From Lachnospiraceae bacterium (GTDB lineage: Bacteria; Bacillota; Clostridia; Lachnospirales; Lachnospiraceae): 10,936 nt of DNA. The stretch lies in the NCBI GenBank assembly GCA_009774155.1, contig VSNE01000046.1, positions 1,278 to 12,213 of the forward strand. Direction: 5' to 3'. Below, piece by piece: positions 1 through 7,020 of the stretch. The translations under genes and the position numbers were made by a program. Each line of letters opens with the position of its first letter. Positions within the stretch are counted from its first letter, which is position 1. The notes beneath the pieces are model-generated. The model did no database searches, was not told the origin of the DNA, and saw only the letters and a program-made list of their open reading frames with translations.

Positions 1-431
1 CTGGCGTTGGCTCGAACCAGGGGATGTGAGGGATTGTTGATTGTATTCGGGTTGTGGGCCACAGCGCCGCCTACCGCCTGCGCAGACATCCTCCTCTGCA
101 GAGCTTCCCCGGCCCTTTTGGCAATTGCTCCGTAGGTAGTCACCTTACCATAGGGAATGCCGCAAAGCTCCTTCCATATCATCTGCCGAAATTCTCCGCC
201 CATCGGTTTGAGCGGCAGCTTTGCGGGATCAGGTCTCTTTCCTTCAAAATACCGGGCAAGCCACTCTTTCGCCATGTCAAAAACAGGCAGTCCTTCCTCC
301 GGATACAGCTCGTCCAAAAGAGCGGCTCCAAAATATTTCTGCCCCTCTATCCAAAGACCGGCAATATTTTCTCCGTCGCTGGCAATTGTCAGCTTTCCCA
401 CCGGAGATCTGTAAAATGCGGAATAAAGCAT
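1..431 (-). CDS. ogt: O6-alkylguanine-DNA alkyltransferase (Ogt/MGMT) homologue, 3' end cut by window edge, active-site Cys reads Ser
   Basis: The family removes alkyl groups from O6-guanine (and O4-thymine) by transferring them to a single cysteine in a PCHR motif. Translation of the minus strand from ATG 431 gives MLYSAFYRSPVGKLTIASDG, then a conserved core with TTYGAIAKRAG near residues 106-116 and AQAVGGAVAHNP near residues 119-130, both typical of the DNA-binding helix-turn-helix and Asn hinge. The frame is open to the edge (143 codons; the family usually has about 155-175). The next residues should read like ISIIIPCHRVVG, but read NTINNPSHPLVR, so the catalytic cysteine position (residue 135) is serine. 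A GGGAAG site lies just before ATG 431; ATG 446 in the same frame is possible but has a poorer site. It follows the symporter gene by 27 bases, so it is probably cotranscribed. Family assignment is firm; activity is doubtful, or the edge sequence is faulty. Confidence 0.82.
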   Translation of the reverse strand, partial: MLYSAFYRSPVGKLTIASDGENIAGLWIEGQKYFGAALLDELYPEEGLPVFDMAKEWLARYFEGKRPDPAKLPLKPMGGEFRQMIWKELCGIPYGKVTTYGAIAKRAGEALQRRMSAQAVGGAVAHNPNTINNPSHPLVRANA

Positions 432-458
432 GTTTCTTCCCTTCATTTTCAAAAAAAT

Positions 459-1856
459 CTATAACGTGATCCACCCCATCACATTTGCAACCGAACTGAG
501 CAGAATCACTACAATACATATGGGCGCCAGATATTTCAAAAAGAAATTATACATTTTCTTCCTTCGGAATGCGGACGAGCGCTCCACTTCTTCGGCAATT
601 GCCCTGAATCCAACTACCCGGATAATCAGGATACATGTGGAAAGAGCTGCCAGCGGCATCATAATAGAATTGCTCAGGAAATCAAAGAAGTCCAAAATCG
701 ACATTCCCAGAATCGTTACAAAGCTCAGGACGCTGAATCCAAGCGCGGATGCCGAACCAAGCGCCAGCATAATAACTCCCATCAGAAGGCTGCAGCTTCT
801 GCGGCTCCATCCAAGCTGATCCTCAAAAGTAGACACGCCCGTCTCTGCCAGAGAAATCGCACTGGTCAGGGCCGCGAACAGCACCATCAGAAAAAACAGC
901 GTACCTGCTATGTTCCCAAAGCCCATGCTTGCAAACACTTTGGGAATTGTAATAAACATCAGCGACGGACCTGCCTGCAGTGTCTCCGGAGCGCCTCCGG
1001 AAAAAGCAAATACCGCCGGAATGATCATAAGCCCTGCCAGCATGGCAATGGCCGTATCAAAGATTTCCACCTGGGTCGTGGATTTCTCCACATCCACATC
1101 TTTTTTCATATAGGAACCGTACGTATACAGAATGCCCATGGCAATGGACAGAGAATAGAACATCTGTCCCATGGCGGCCACCACAGTCATCCATGAAAAA
1201 TTCTCCAGATTCGGAATCAGAAAATATTTTACACCTTCAAACGCCCCCGGACGAGTCACCGAAAAACCTGCCACAAAGATTGCAAGAATAACCAGAAGCG
1301 GCATCATAATTTTGGATACCCGTTCCACTCCCGCTGTGACCCCGGCAATAATGACCAATACTACCATAAAAGTAAACACCAGAAACCAGATTTCCACGCT
1401 CACCCCATCGGAAATAAAATCTGTAAAATTTGTATCTTCGGCAAGTAAGCTTGCATTCCCCTTTAGATACTCAAACAGATATCGGGTCACCCAGCCGCCG
1501 ATAGCACAATAATAGGGCACAATCAGCATAGGAATAACCGCATTGATCCACCCGCCGAATTTATACGGCAGACTTTTCCCAAAGGTTCCAAAGGCTCCCA
1601 CCGGGCTTTTCCTGGTCATACGTCCGAGAACAGTCTCGGATATAATCAGCGTATACCCAAAGGTAAGCATCAGGATCAAATAAGTCAGCAGAAACATACC
1701 GCCGCCGTACTTTGCAGCCAGATATGGAAAACGCCAGATATTTCCCAGTCCTACTGCCGAACCGGCAACTGCCAGGACATATCCGACCTTTCCTGAGAAA
1801 CTGCTCCGGGAGATGGCTGTTTGATTTGAATGTTCAGAAGAAACTTCCCCTCTCAT
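459..1856 (-). CDS. Sodium:neurotransmitter symporter (NSS/SNF) family transporter
   Basis: Na+-coupled uptake of an amino acid or related small amine across the cytoplasmic membrane, as for LeuT, MhsT and Tyt1; the substrate cannot be read from sequence. The 465-residue protein is rich in hydrophobic helices (about 11-12). TM1 carries the family signature VGLGNIWRFPY at residues 35-45, followed by GGG at 51-53. The unwound TM6 region reads GQMFYSLSIAMG, and the TM8 sodium-site segment reads LTSAISLAETGVS. Length is close to bacterial NSS proteins with 11 helices. The start is ATG 1856 because GGAGG sits 8 bases before it; an in-frame TTG at 1871 overlaps that ribosome site and is less likely. 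A promoter candidate lies at 1895-1923. The alkyltransferase homologue follows at 27 bases. Confidence 0.93.
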   Translation of the reverse strand: MRGEVSSEHSNQTAISRSSFSGKVGYVLAVAGSAVGLGNIWRFPYLAAKYGGGMFLLTYLILMLTFGYTLIISETVLGRMTRKSPVGAFGTFGKSLPYKFGGWINAVIPMLIVPYYCAIGGWVTRYLFEYLKGNASLLAEDTNFTDFISDGVSVEIWFLVFTFMVVLVIIAGVTAGVERVSKIMMPLLVILAIFVAGFSVTRPGAFEGVKYFLIPNLENFSWMTVVAAMGQMFYSLSIAMGILYTYGSYMKKDVDVEKSTTQVEIFDTAIAMLAGLMIIPAVFAFSGGAPETLQAGPSLMFITIPKVFASMGFGNIAGTLFFLMVLFAALTSAISLAETGVSTFEDQLGWSRRSCSLLMGVIMLALGSASALGFSVLSFVTILGMSILDFFDFLSNSIMMPLAALSTCILIIRVVGFRAIAEEVERSSAFRRKKMYNFFLKYLAPICIVVILLSSVANVMGWITL

Positions 1857-1894
1857 AATAAAAACCTCCAAATATTTTATTGCACAATACTATC

Positions 1895-1923
1895 ATCTTA
1901 TCATCCCCCCTTTACATAATCAA
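1895..1923 (-). promoter_or_regulatory. Candidate sigma-A promoter of the NSS symporter operon
   Basis: On the minus strand TTGATT (1918-1923), a 17-base spacer and TAAGAT (1895-1900) stand about 40 bases before the symporter start. Both hexamers match the consensus at 4 or 5 of 6 positions. There is no other good pair in this gap. Confidence 0.5.
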
Positions 1924-1927
1924 GCAT

Positions 1928-1956
1928 CTTTCATCAAAATCCGACTTCCATGAAAG
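1928..1956. repeat. Inverted repeat just upstream of the symporter -35
   Basis: CTTTCAT (1928-1934) and ATGAAAG (1950-1956) are perfect 7-base arms separated by 15 bases, ending 5 bases before the -35 box of the symporter promoter candidate. The position suits an operator or activator site. With arms this short it could also be chance. Confidence 0.3.
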
Positions 1957-2003
1957 CCTGGTAACGCCGGACTGCCGGAAACAGAACCATCGGAAGAAAA
2001 AAA

Positions 2004-2528
2004 TCACTCTTCCTCTTCGGCAGGCCTCCATGCCTTTCCAAACTTTACATCCTTAAATAAAGCCGCCAGCCCGGTAATCTGCTTTAAGCGCAGGACTTCG
2101 TCCTTGTCCATCCCCAGATGCTTTGAAATCCATGCATCGGAGCGTCCCAGTTCATGCAGCTCCTTTATAATATTGCTCATCAAATCCACATCATGGCTTC
2201 CCCGCGCCCGGTTATGGCGAACCGTGCTTGCCATCCTCTGATCAATCGGCTTATCAATTACGGAAACCGGCAGCATTCCCTTCTCACGCTCATAGATATC
2301 CTGATGCTCCAGCATAATCCTGTATCGGTGAAATCCATCCACAATAATATAATGATCTGCCGCTTTATCGTGATAGCAGACAATCGGCATTGTATAGCCG
2401 TCCGATTTCACGCTCTCATAGAGAAGCCTCATCTCCGGCGGCGCCACTGCATTGGGATTGTAAGTATTGGGTTTTATTTTTTCCACAGGAACCGCTATGA
2501 TCCCATAGGCCGGGCTTTTATACTCCAT
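2004..2528 (-). CDS. ibrB: IbrB-like ParB/sulfiredoxin-fold protein
   Basis: A 174-residue protein with a ParB/Srx fold. Visible elements: an N-terminal VPVEKIKPNTYNPNAVAP segment (residues 13-30), the nucleotide/phosphate loop VDGFHRY at 63-69 (the counterpart of GERR in ParB and GCHR in sulfiredoxin), TVRHNRARGSH at 102-112, a helix-turn-helix-like stretch about 128-151 (SDAWISKHLGMDKDEVLRLK), and an acidic tail ending EEEE. It lacks the rest of a chromosome-partition ParB and has no ParA beside it. The pairing and 11-base overlap with the PAPS-reductase-like gene match the IbrA/IbrB pair first named in E. coli as regulators of immunoglobulin-binding proteins. The start at 2528 has GAGGAG 7 bases upstream, inside the end of ibrA, so translation is coupled. 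Its biochemical activity is not established. Confidence 0.85.
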   Translation of the reverse strand: MEYKSPAYGIIAVPVEKIKPNTYNPNAVAPPEMRLLYESVKSDGYTMPIVCYHDKAADHYIIVDGFHRYRIMLEHQDIYEREKGMLPVSVIDKPIDQRMASTVRHNRARGSHDVDLMSNIIKELHELGRSDAWISKHLGMDKDEVLRLKQITGLAALFKDVKFGKAWRPAEEEE

Positions 2529-3849
2529 ATTTTATCTCCTCTATGCTTTTGTATTTACTGCGGATAATATCGATCCGCTTCTGCTGCTCTTTTGTCATTC
2601 CGAATCCCATAAAACGGCAGATATGGTCGTTTTTCAGAATACAGTAGCACATCCTTTTCCAGCTCGGAATGTCCTTTGTAGATTCAATATCATCCGTGTC
2701 GTCCGGGATCTTCCCAAGAAATATCACCCGTGATTTTTTGTTCAATGTATAATTAGAGATTCCGTTTCTCTGTATCCGGTATCCATGCTCCTCCAGCTCA
2801 TGAATCGTCTCCTCATCCAGCCCGCCTCCGGTCTTATGCCAGAATTCAATGGATGTATTGAATTTTTTTACATAATTATTGCGCAGCCTGACCGGCAGGG
2901 TGTCCAGCAGGAACATTGTATAGGATCTCCATGTATGGCCCTGGGGCAATGTTACGTTCCGGTAGCCCATGGCCTTCGTTTTGCCGTAAATACTGGCAAA
3001 ATTAGCGCCCCGGACCCTGCCCACCAGCTTCACCCATATCTGCGGATCAATGACCCGGTACAGATTCAGCGCATCCTTTGAATAATCGTTAAAGGGAGAA
3101 GCCACCCGCATCTGGGAAATCTTTAAGCCTGCCATATAATACAGGTCATAGAGATGATTATAATCATAATCAAACAAATAATTGGCATGCCAGACATCCT
3201 CTGTGGACCAGTCAAAAATAGGTGAGGCACACCAGACATCCTTAAACTGCCTGCTGATCCAGCACTCCCCCTGATACCCGTATTTTTTATTCAGAAAGCC
3301 GCTGTATCTTTGCAGAGATTCATTTGCCCGGATTCCCAGAAGGCAGACTGTTTTTCCGTTTCCATGAGAAATCCGGTACCAGCGCCCGAACTGTCTGGCA
3401 AGATCTTCCTGGTGCATCCGGTAACGGTAGGTGGTCATCGGATTGTTCTCCAGGTTGATCACATACTCCTTGTTGGGCATATCTCTGACCCAAATATCCT
3501 TCTTCGTATCATCCCATGGGTACCAGTACATCTCATAGCTGCTGAGCGCGGTTCTGGTCGCCATCGGAAGGCATACCCAATAAGGCTCCACCTCGTCTTT
3601 GATCCGGTCAAAGGTCCGTTCTACATATTCTGTAGTCACCGTATACTGGGCCTCAAAGTCCTGATGAAAAACGCCTATCCTTCTGTCCGGAGCATATTTT
3701 CTTTGATAATCCAGCACCAGATTCAGAAGCAGGCCGCTGTCCTTTCCTCCTGAAAAGGAGACGTAAATATTGTCGAACTCATCAAAAATAAATCTCAGCC
3801 GTTCCTGCAAAGCTTCATATACATCTTGTTCCAGATATTCCCGTATCAT
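2518..3849 (-). CDS. ibrA: IbrA-like PP-loop (PAPS reductase family) protein with DUF3440-type C-terminus
   Basis: A 443-residue cytoplasmic protein. The N-terminal PP-loop ATP-pyrophosphatase motif is SFSGGKDS at residues 31-38, followed by FHQDFEAQY at 61-69. LLGIRANESLQRY at 170-182 and PIFDWSTEDVW at 210-220 are conserved in PAPS-reductase-like enzymes. The C-terminal part ends with PSWKRMCYCILKNDHICRFM, typical of the DUF3440/IbrA group and absent from CysH. The fold adenylates or reduces a substrate using ATP or adenylyl sulfate and is shared with CysH/CysD and with DndC of DNA phosphorothioation, but the substrate here is unknown. AGGTGAG precedes the ATG at 3849. There are no sulfate-assimilation genes nearby; its only partner is ibrB, which begins within its last codons. 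Family assignment is firm; function is inferred only at fold level. Confidence 0.88.
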   Translation of the reverse strand: MIREYLEQDVYEALQERLRFIFDEFDNIYVSFSGGKDSGLLLNLVLDYQRKYAPDRRIGVFHQDFEAQYTVTTEYVERTFDRIKDEVEPYWVCLPMATRTALSSYEMYWYPWDDTKKDIWVRDMPNKEYVINLENNPMTTYRYRMHQEDLARQFGRWYRISHGNGKTVCLLGIRANESLQRYSGFLNKKYGYQGECWISRQFKDVWCASPIFDWSTEDVWHANYLFDYDYNHLYDLYYMAGLKISQMRVASPFNDYSKDALNLYRVIDPQIWVKLVGRVRGANFASIYGKTKAMGYRNVTLPQGHTWRSYTMFLLDTLPVRLRNNYVKKFNTSIEFWHKTGGGLDEETIHELEEHGYRIQRNGISNYTLNKKSRVIFLGKIPDDTDDIESTKDIPSWKRMCYCILKNDHICRFMGFGMTKEQQKRIDIIRSKYKSIEEIKYGV

Positions 3850-3872
3850 ATTCTCTCACCTGCTTTTGTATG

Positions 3873-3891
3873 ATTTCCATATTCTGGAAAT
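3873..3891. repeat. Inverted repeat in the ibrA leader, possible operator
   Basis: ATTTCCA and TGGAAAT form perfect 7-base arms around a 5-base centre. The element lies between the -10 box of the ibrA promoter candidate (3905-3910) and the start codon (3849), roughly +7 to +25 of the transcript. A repressor bound here would block ibrAB; the ParB/HTH protein itself could be tested as the binder. Confidence 0.4.
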
Positions 3892-3904
3892 TGTCCTGAT
3901 AGTT

Positions 3905-3933
3905 AATTTAGCACAGAAAAGCAGTTAGTTCAA
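3905..3933 (-). promoter_or_regulatory. Candidate sigma-A promoter of ibrA-ibrB
   Basis: On the minus strand TTGAAC (3928-3933), a 17-base spacer and TAAATT (3905-3910) stand about 56 bases before the ibrA start. The 279-base gap 3850-4128 otherwise holds the inverted repeat at 3873-3891 and the divergent promoter of the deacetylase gene. Confidence 0.55.
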
Positions 3934-4036
3934 CCGTCGTTTCCCCTGAGTTTCCGCATTTTTTATTATGAAGGTCAAAAGGCCTTGAGCTTCGGGAATT
4001 ATTAAAAATATGGATGCTGTTTTGATGCAATCCTGT

Positions 4037-4065
4037 TTTATAGATGATGCAATTATGGTTATAAT
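4037..4065 (+). promoter_or_regulatory. Candidate promoter of the PdaA-like gene
   Basis: TTTATA (4037-4042), a 17-base spacer and a perfect TATAAT (4060-4065) precede the deacetylase gene, whose ATG is 63 bases further on. AAAAGGAG at about 4109-4116 is the ribosome site; its spacing of 12 bases to ATG 4129 is long. No sigma-G type pair was recognised, although PdaA in Bacillus subtilis is expressed in the forespore. Confidence 0.45.
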
Positions 4066-4128
4066 AGAAAAGAACAGCTTCCTGCCCGGAGGCTGCGCAC
4101 AAGAAGAAAAAAGGAGTGTGAACACTGG

Positions 4129-5103
4129 ATGAAAAAGACAATCTTAGCACTGTCCCTGATTGTGATGGCGCTGAGCGCCGGATGCAGCGACACAAAAACA
4201 AATGATGCCGGGGAACAGCAGGAAAGTAATCCGTCAGAGACAGAAGACCTGCAGACAGAGAACAAATCGGCAGAAAATACAGATTCAGAAGCTATGGTAA
4301 ACACACAGGGAACCGGAACCGCTTCAGCCGGGCAGCAGCCCGAAGAGCCGGACGGGTCCTCCCCCTCCGATCAGGAAGAACAGAAGCCCGAAGCAGAACG
4401 CCCCGAGCTGAATCTGACTTCCGAGGACTGGGGGCTTGGCTTCGGCGAGGAAGGAAGCCAGCCCACAGGAAATGCTTCGGCAGAGGCATTGAAGCCCTAT
4501 GACGCTTATTATATAGGCTCCGCAGATGAGAAGGTGATTTATCTTACCTTTGACTGCGGCTATGAAAACGGGAATACAGAACCGATTCTGGATGCCCTGA
4601 AAAAGCACAATGCTCCGGCAACCTTTTTTGTAGTAGGACATTTTCTGGAAACCGCCCCGGAGCTGGTGAAGCGTATGATAGCGGACGGGCACGCCGTAGG
4701 CAATCATACCTACCATCATCTTGAAATGAACGCTATTTCAGAAAAAGAAAAATTTCAAAAGGAGCTGGAGGATGTAAGCAGCCTGTTCCATGAGGTGACA
4801 GGGGCAGAGCTTTCAGAATATTATCGTCCGCCCCAGGGGAAATGTAATGTAAAAAATCTGGAGATGGCACAGGAGCTGGGCTATCGTACTATATTCTGGA
4901 GTCTTGCCCATGTGGACTGGAACACGGATAACCAGCCCTCCCGCGAAGAAGCGATGAAAAAGCTGACCTCCAGGATACACCCGGGAGCGATTGTACTCCT
5001 TCATAATACCTCCCGGACCAACGGAGAGATTATGGACGAGCTTCTTACAAAATGGGAAGAAATGGGCTACAGCTTCAGACCTTTGTCCGAGCTGGTGGAA
5101 TAA
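4129..5103 (+). CDS. pdaA: PdaA-like polysaccharide deacetylase lipoprotein (muramic delta-lactam synthesis)
   Basis: Predicted to remove the N-acetyl group from muramic acid on the way to muramic delta-lactam, the mark that cortex-lytic enzymes recognise in spores. The 324-residue protein starts with a lipoprotein signal, MKKTILALSLIVMALSAGC, lipobox LSAG-C with Cys19. A Glu/Ser/Gln-rich linker of about 110 residues follows, then a NodB domain from residue 135 to the end. Motifs: LTFDCGYENG (139-148) with catalytic/metal Asp142, NHTYHH with His193 and His197 as metal ligands, RPPQGK with Arg233, FWSLAHVDW, and HPGAIVLLHNTS with His292. FDxGYENG and FWSxAxVDW mark the PdaA branch rather than chitin or PgdA deacetylases. 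The second residue of motif 1 is Cys where many NodB proteins have Asp; B. subtilis PdaA has Asn there. Single gene, divergent from ibrAB. Confidence 0.87.
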   Translation: MKKTILALSLIVMALSAGCSDTKTNDAGEQQESNPSETEDLQTENKSAENTDSEAMVNTQGTGTASAGQQPEEPDGSSPSDQEEQKPEAERPELNLTSEDWGLGFGEEGSQPTGNASAEALKPYDAYYIGSADEKVIYLTFDCGYENGNTEPILDALKKHNAPATFFVVGHFLETAPELVKRMIADGHAVGNHTYHHLEMNAISEKEKFQKELEDVSSLFHEVTGAELSEYYRPPQGKCNVKNLEMAQELGYRTIFWSLAHVDWNTDNQPSREEAMKKLTSRIHPGAIVLLHNTSRTNGEIMDELLTKWEEMGYSFRPLSELVE

Positions 5104-5162
5104 CAGGCAGAATCCGGCCCGTAATCCCCAGAGCGGCCCCTCCTGTGATGAACAGAACGTTC

Positions 5163-5191
5163 TTGAAATTATTCGGGTAATTGCATATAAT
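5163..5191 (+). promoter_or_regulatory. Strong promoter of the two-component operon
   Basis: TTGAAA (5163-5168), a 17-base spacer and a perfect TATAAT (5186-5191) stand about 70 bases before the response regulator start. It is the best consensus match in the window. The spacer contains the TTCGGGTAA element described separately. Confidence 0.75.
5167..5182 (+). promoter_or_regulatory. Candidate response-regulator box inside the promoter spacer
   Basis: AATTA-TTCGGG-TAATT is a 5-base inverted repeat around TTCGGG, lying between -35 and -10. The ATTCGGG at 5171-5177 is also repeated in inverse form as CCCGAAT at 5229-5235, between the promoter and the ribosome site. The 9-mer TTCGGGTAA recurs at 7038-7046 before the ABC ATPase gene. 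Autoregulation is an inference. Confidence 0.35.
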
Positions 5192-5262
5192 TGTACCAAT
5201 AAAAATCTGTGAAAAGATAAATAAAATGCCCGAATATATTTCAACTCCGGAGGGTGTAAAAA

Positions 5263-5958
5263 ATGAAACGAATTTTCTTTGTTGAAGATGATTTAAGCCT
5301 GATCAACGGACTTACCTTTGCGATTCAAAAGCAGGGATATGAGGTTACGGTTGCCCGTACAAGTCTTGAAGCGGAAACATTATGGCTGGATGGAAAATAT
5401 CACCTTGTTATCCTGGATGTGTCCCTTCCTGACGGTTCGGGCTTTGATTTATGCAGAAAGATCAGGCAGACCTCAAAGGTGCCGATCATGTTCCTAACTG
5501 CCGCAGACGAGGAAACCGACATCATTATGGGTCTTGACATCGGTGCGGACGATTACATTACAAAGCCCTTTAAGCTGGCCATATTTCTGTCCAGGGTTCA
5601 TGCGCTGCTGCGCAGAGGCAGCGATTTTGACCAATCCTGTAAGGAACTGAGTTCAAATGGCATTACGCTGCATTTGATGAAAGGAGAAGGGTATAAAAAT
5701 GGAGAGCCCCTTGATTTAACATCAAATGAATACAGGCTGTTATGCATGTTTATGGAAAATCCGGATGTAGTCCTTTCCTCGGAACAGATTTTAAGCAGTC
5801 TGTGGGATTGTAATGAGAATTATATAGATAACAAAACGCTGACTGTATATATCCGCAGGCTGCGCATGAAGATTGAGGATGAGCCGGGAGAACCCAAAAA
5901 GATTGTAACTGTCCGCGGCATGGGATACAAGTGGAATACCATGGGGGGCCGGAGATGA
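5263..5958 (+). CDS. OmpR/PhoB-family response regulator
   Basis: A 231-residue DNA-binding response regulator. The receiver domain occupies about residues 1-118: acidic pocket Glu8-Asp9-Asp10, phosphoacceptor Asp52 in VILDVSLPDG, switch Thr79 in FLTAADEE and Lys101 in DYITKPF. The winged helix about 130-228 includes LTSNEYRLLCMFMEN, the recognition-helix segment NKTLTVYIRRLRMKI and the wing VRGMGYKW. GGAGG stands 9 bases before the ATG at 5263. The gene overlaps the kinase start by ATGA (5955-5958). Its size and its kinase and ABC neighbours resemble BceR-type systems that respond to cell-envelope peptides. The ligand and regulon are unknown; the shared TTCGGGTAA element suggests it controls itself and the ATPase gene. 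Confidence 0.93.
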   Translation: MKRIFFVEDDLSLINGLTFAIQKQGYEVTVARTSLEAETLWLDGKYHLVILDVSLPDGSGFDLCRKIRQTSKVPIMFLTAADEETDIIMGLDIGADDYITKPFKLAIFLSRVHALLRRGSDFDQSCKELSSNGITLHLMKGEGYKNGEPLDLTSNEYRLLCMFMENPDVVLSSEQILSSLWDCNENYIDNKTLTVYIRRLRMKIEDEPGEPKKIVTVRGMGYKWNTMGGRR

Positions 5959-6998
5959 AAATACTGGTAAACCGGAAAGTAAAACTATTGTTTCTTCAGA
6001 TTTTGTCGTGCATGCTGGTATTTTTCCTGTTTTCTGCGGCATTTATAGTTTTAAGGCCGGACGGAGCCGCCTTATGTATATTGATATGCTTTCCCGGTAT
6101 GGGGATTGGGACGCTTGCGGTCTGTTACGGATATTTCAAAGAGCAGAACAGAATTATGGAAGATGCCGTAATACAGATCAGAGAGTACATTTCCGGCGAC
6201 CGGGACCGCCGTATCGAATGCAACGATGAAGGGGAGCTGTACCGGCTGTTCCATGAAGTAAATTCTTTAGCGGCCATCCTGAATGCACGGGCAGAAAATG
6301 AAGAAAGAACAAAAAAATTTCTGAAAAATACGATATCAGATATTTCACATCAGCTAAAGACGCCCCTGGCGGCTCTCAATATCTATAACGGCATCATACA
6401 GACGGAAGCCGAATCCAATGATTTATTGACAATCAAAGAATTTTCCGCTTTGTCTGACCAGGAGCTTGACCGGATCGAAACGCTGGTGCAGAATCTTTTA
6501 AAAATCGCGAAATTTGATGCAGGAGCTATCATAATAGAGAAAAGACCGGAAAATATTTCCGGGATGATGGAGGATGTGAAAAAGCATTTTGCATTCCGCG
6601 CCGCACAGGAGGGGAAGGAGATTGTCCTAAAGGGCAGCAAAACCCTCTCTTTTTTATGCGATAGAAGCTGGTTGGTGGAAGCAGTCAACAACATTGTAAA
6701 AAATGCCCTTGATCATATGGGAAACGGAAACCATGTCCGGATTGAATGGGGGAGGTCTGCATTTGTTGTCTGGATCATTATAAAGGATAATGGGAGCGGT
6801 ATCCGTCCGGAGGATTTGAATCATATTTTCAAAAGATTTTACCGCAGCAGATATTCTAAAGACTCCCAGGGAATAGGACTTGGACTGCCCCTGGCAAAAT
6901 CTGTAGTGGAAGCGCACGGCGGCACGATCCAGGCTGACAGTCAGCCGGGCGACGGGACAGCCTTCATAATGAATTTTCTGATTCCTACAAAATTGTAG
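5955..6998 (+). CDS. Intramembrane-sensing type sensor histidine kinase
   Basis: A 347-residue membrane kinase partnered with the upstream regulator. Two hydrophobic segments (about 10-32 and 38-60) are separated by only a few residues (LRPDGA), so there is no extracellular sensor domain; such kinases, like BceS, usually read the state of an ABC transporter. A HAMP-like linker leads to the H-box SDISHQLKTPLAAL with His132, then N-box VNNIVKNALDH with Asn246 and Asn250, G1 DNGSG (278-282), F-box FKRFYRS and G2 GIGLGLPLAK. The start is taken at ATG 5955, in the ATGA overlap with the regulator stop and with a GGGGGG stretch upstream. An in-frame ATG at 5931 would add 8 residues but lies deeper in the regulator gene. 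The gap to the ABC gene is 114 bases. Confidence 0.92.
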   Translation: MKILVNRKVKLLFLQILSCMLVFFLFSAAFIVLRPDGAALCILICFPGMGIGTLAVCYGYFKEQNRIMEDAVIQIREYISGDRDRRIECNDEGELYRLFHEVNSLAAILNARAENEERTKKFLKNTISDISHQLKTPLAALNIYNGIIQTEAESNDLLTIKEFSALSDQELDRIETLVQNLLKIAKFDAGAIIIEKRPENISGMMEDVKKHFAFRAAQEGKEIVLKGSKTLSFLCDRSWLVEAVNNIVKNALDHMGNGNHVRIEWGRSAFVVWIIIKDNGSGIRPEDLNHIFKRFYRSRYSKDSQGIGLGLPLAKSVVEAHGGTIQADSQPGDGTAFIMNFLIPTKL

Positions 6999-7020
6999 CC
7001 CGGCTGTAGCCTGATTGTAA

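Noticed and set aside
1..40. GGTTCGAGCC on the minus strand resembles a tRNA T-loop
   Set aside because: The flanking bases do not form a 5-base T-stem or an acceptor stem, and the segment aligns without gaps to the alkyltransferase frame.
54..464. Open frames of 82-136 codons on the plus strand and an 80-codon minus frame at 277-519
   Set aside because: They lie over the alkyltransferase and symporter genes in other frames, lack ribosome sites and resemble no family.
1857..1871. Symporter start at TTG 1871
   Set aside because: It overlaps the GGAGG site that serves ATG 1856.
2004..2528. Chromosome-partition ParB/Spo0J or plasmid ParB
   Set aside because: It is too short, carries GFHR instead of GERR, has no ParA neighbour and no parS-like site was seen.
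2518..3849. Housekeeping CysH (PAPS reductase) for sulfate assimilation
   Set aside because: Length, the DUF3440-type C-terminus and the ParB/Srx partner do not fit CysH, and no sulfate genes are nearby.
5931..5954. Kinase start at ATG 5931, adding 8 residues
   Set aside because: ATG 5955 sits in an ATGA overlap with the regulator stop and begins with a typical basic N-terminus before TM1.
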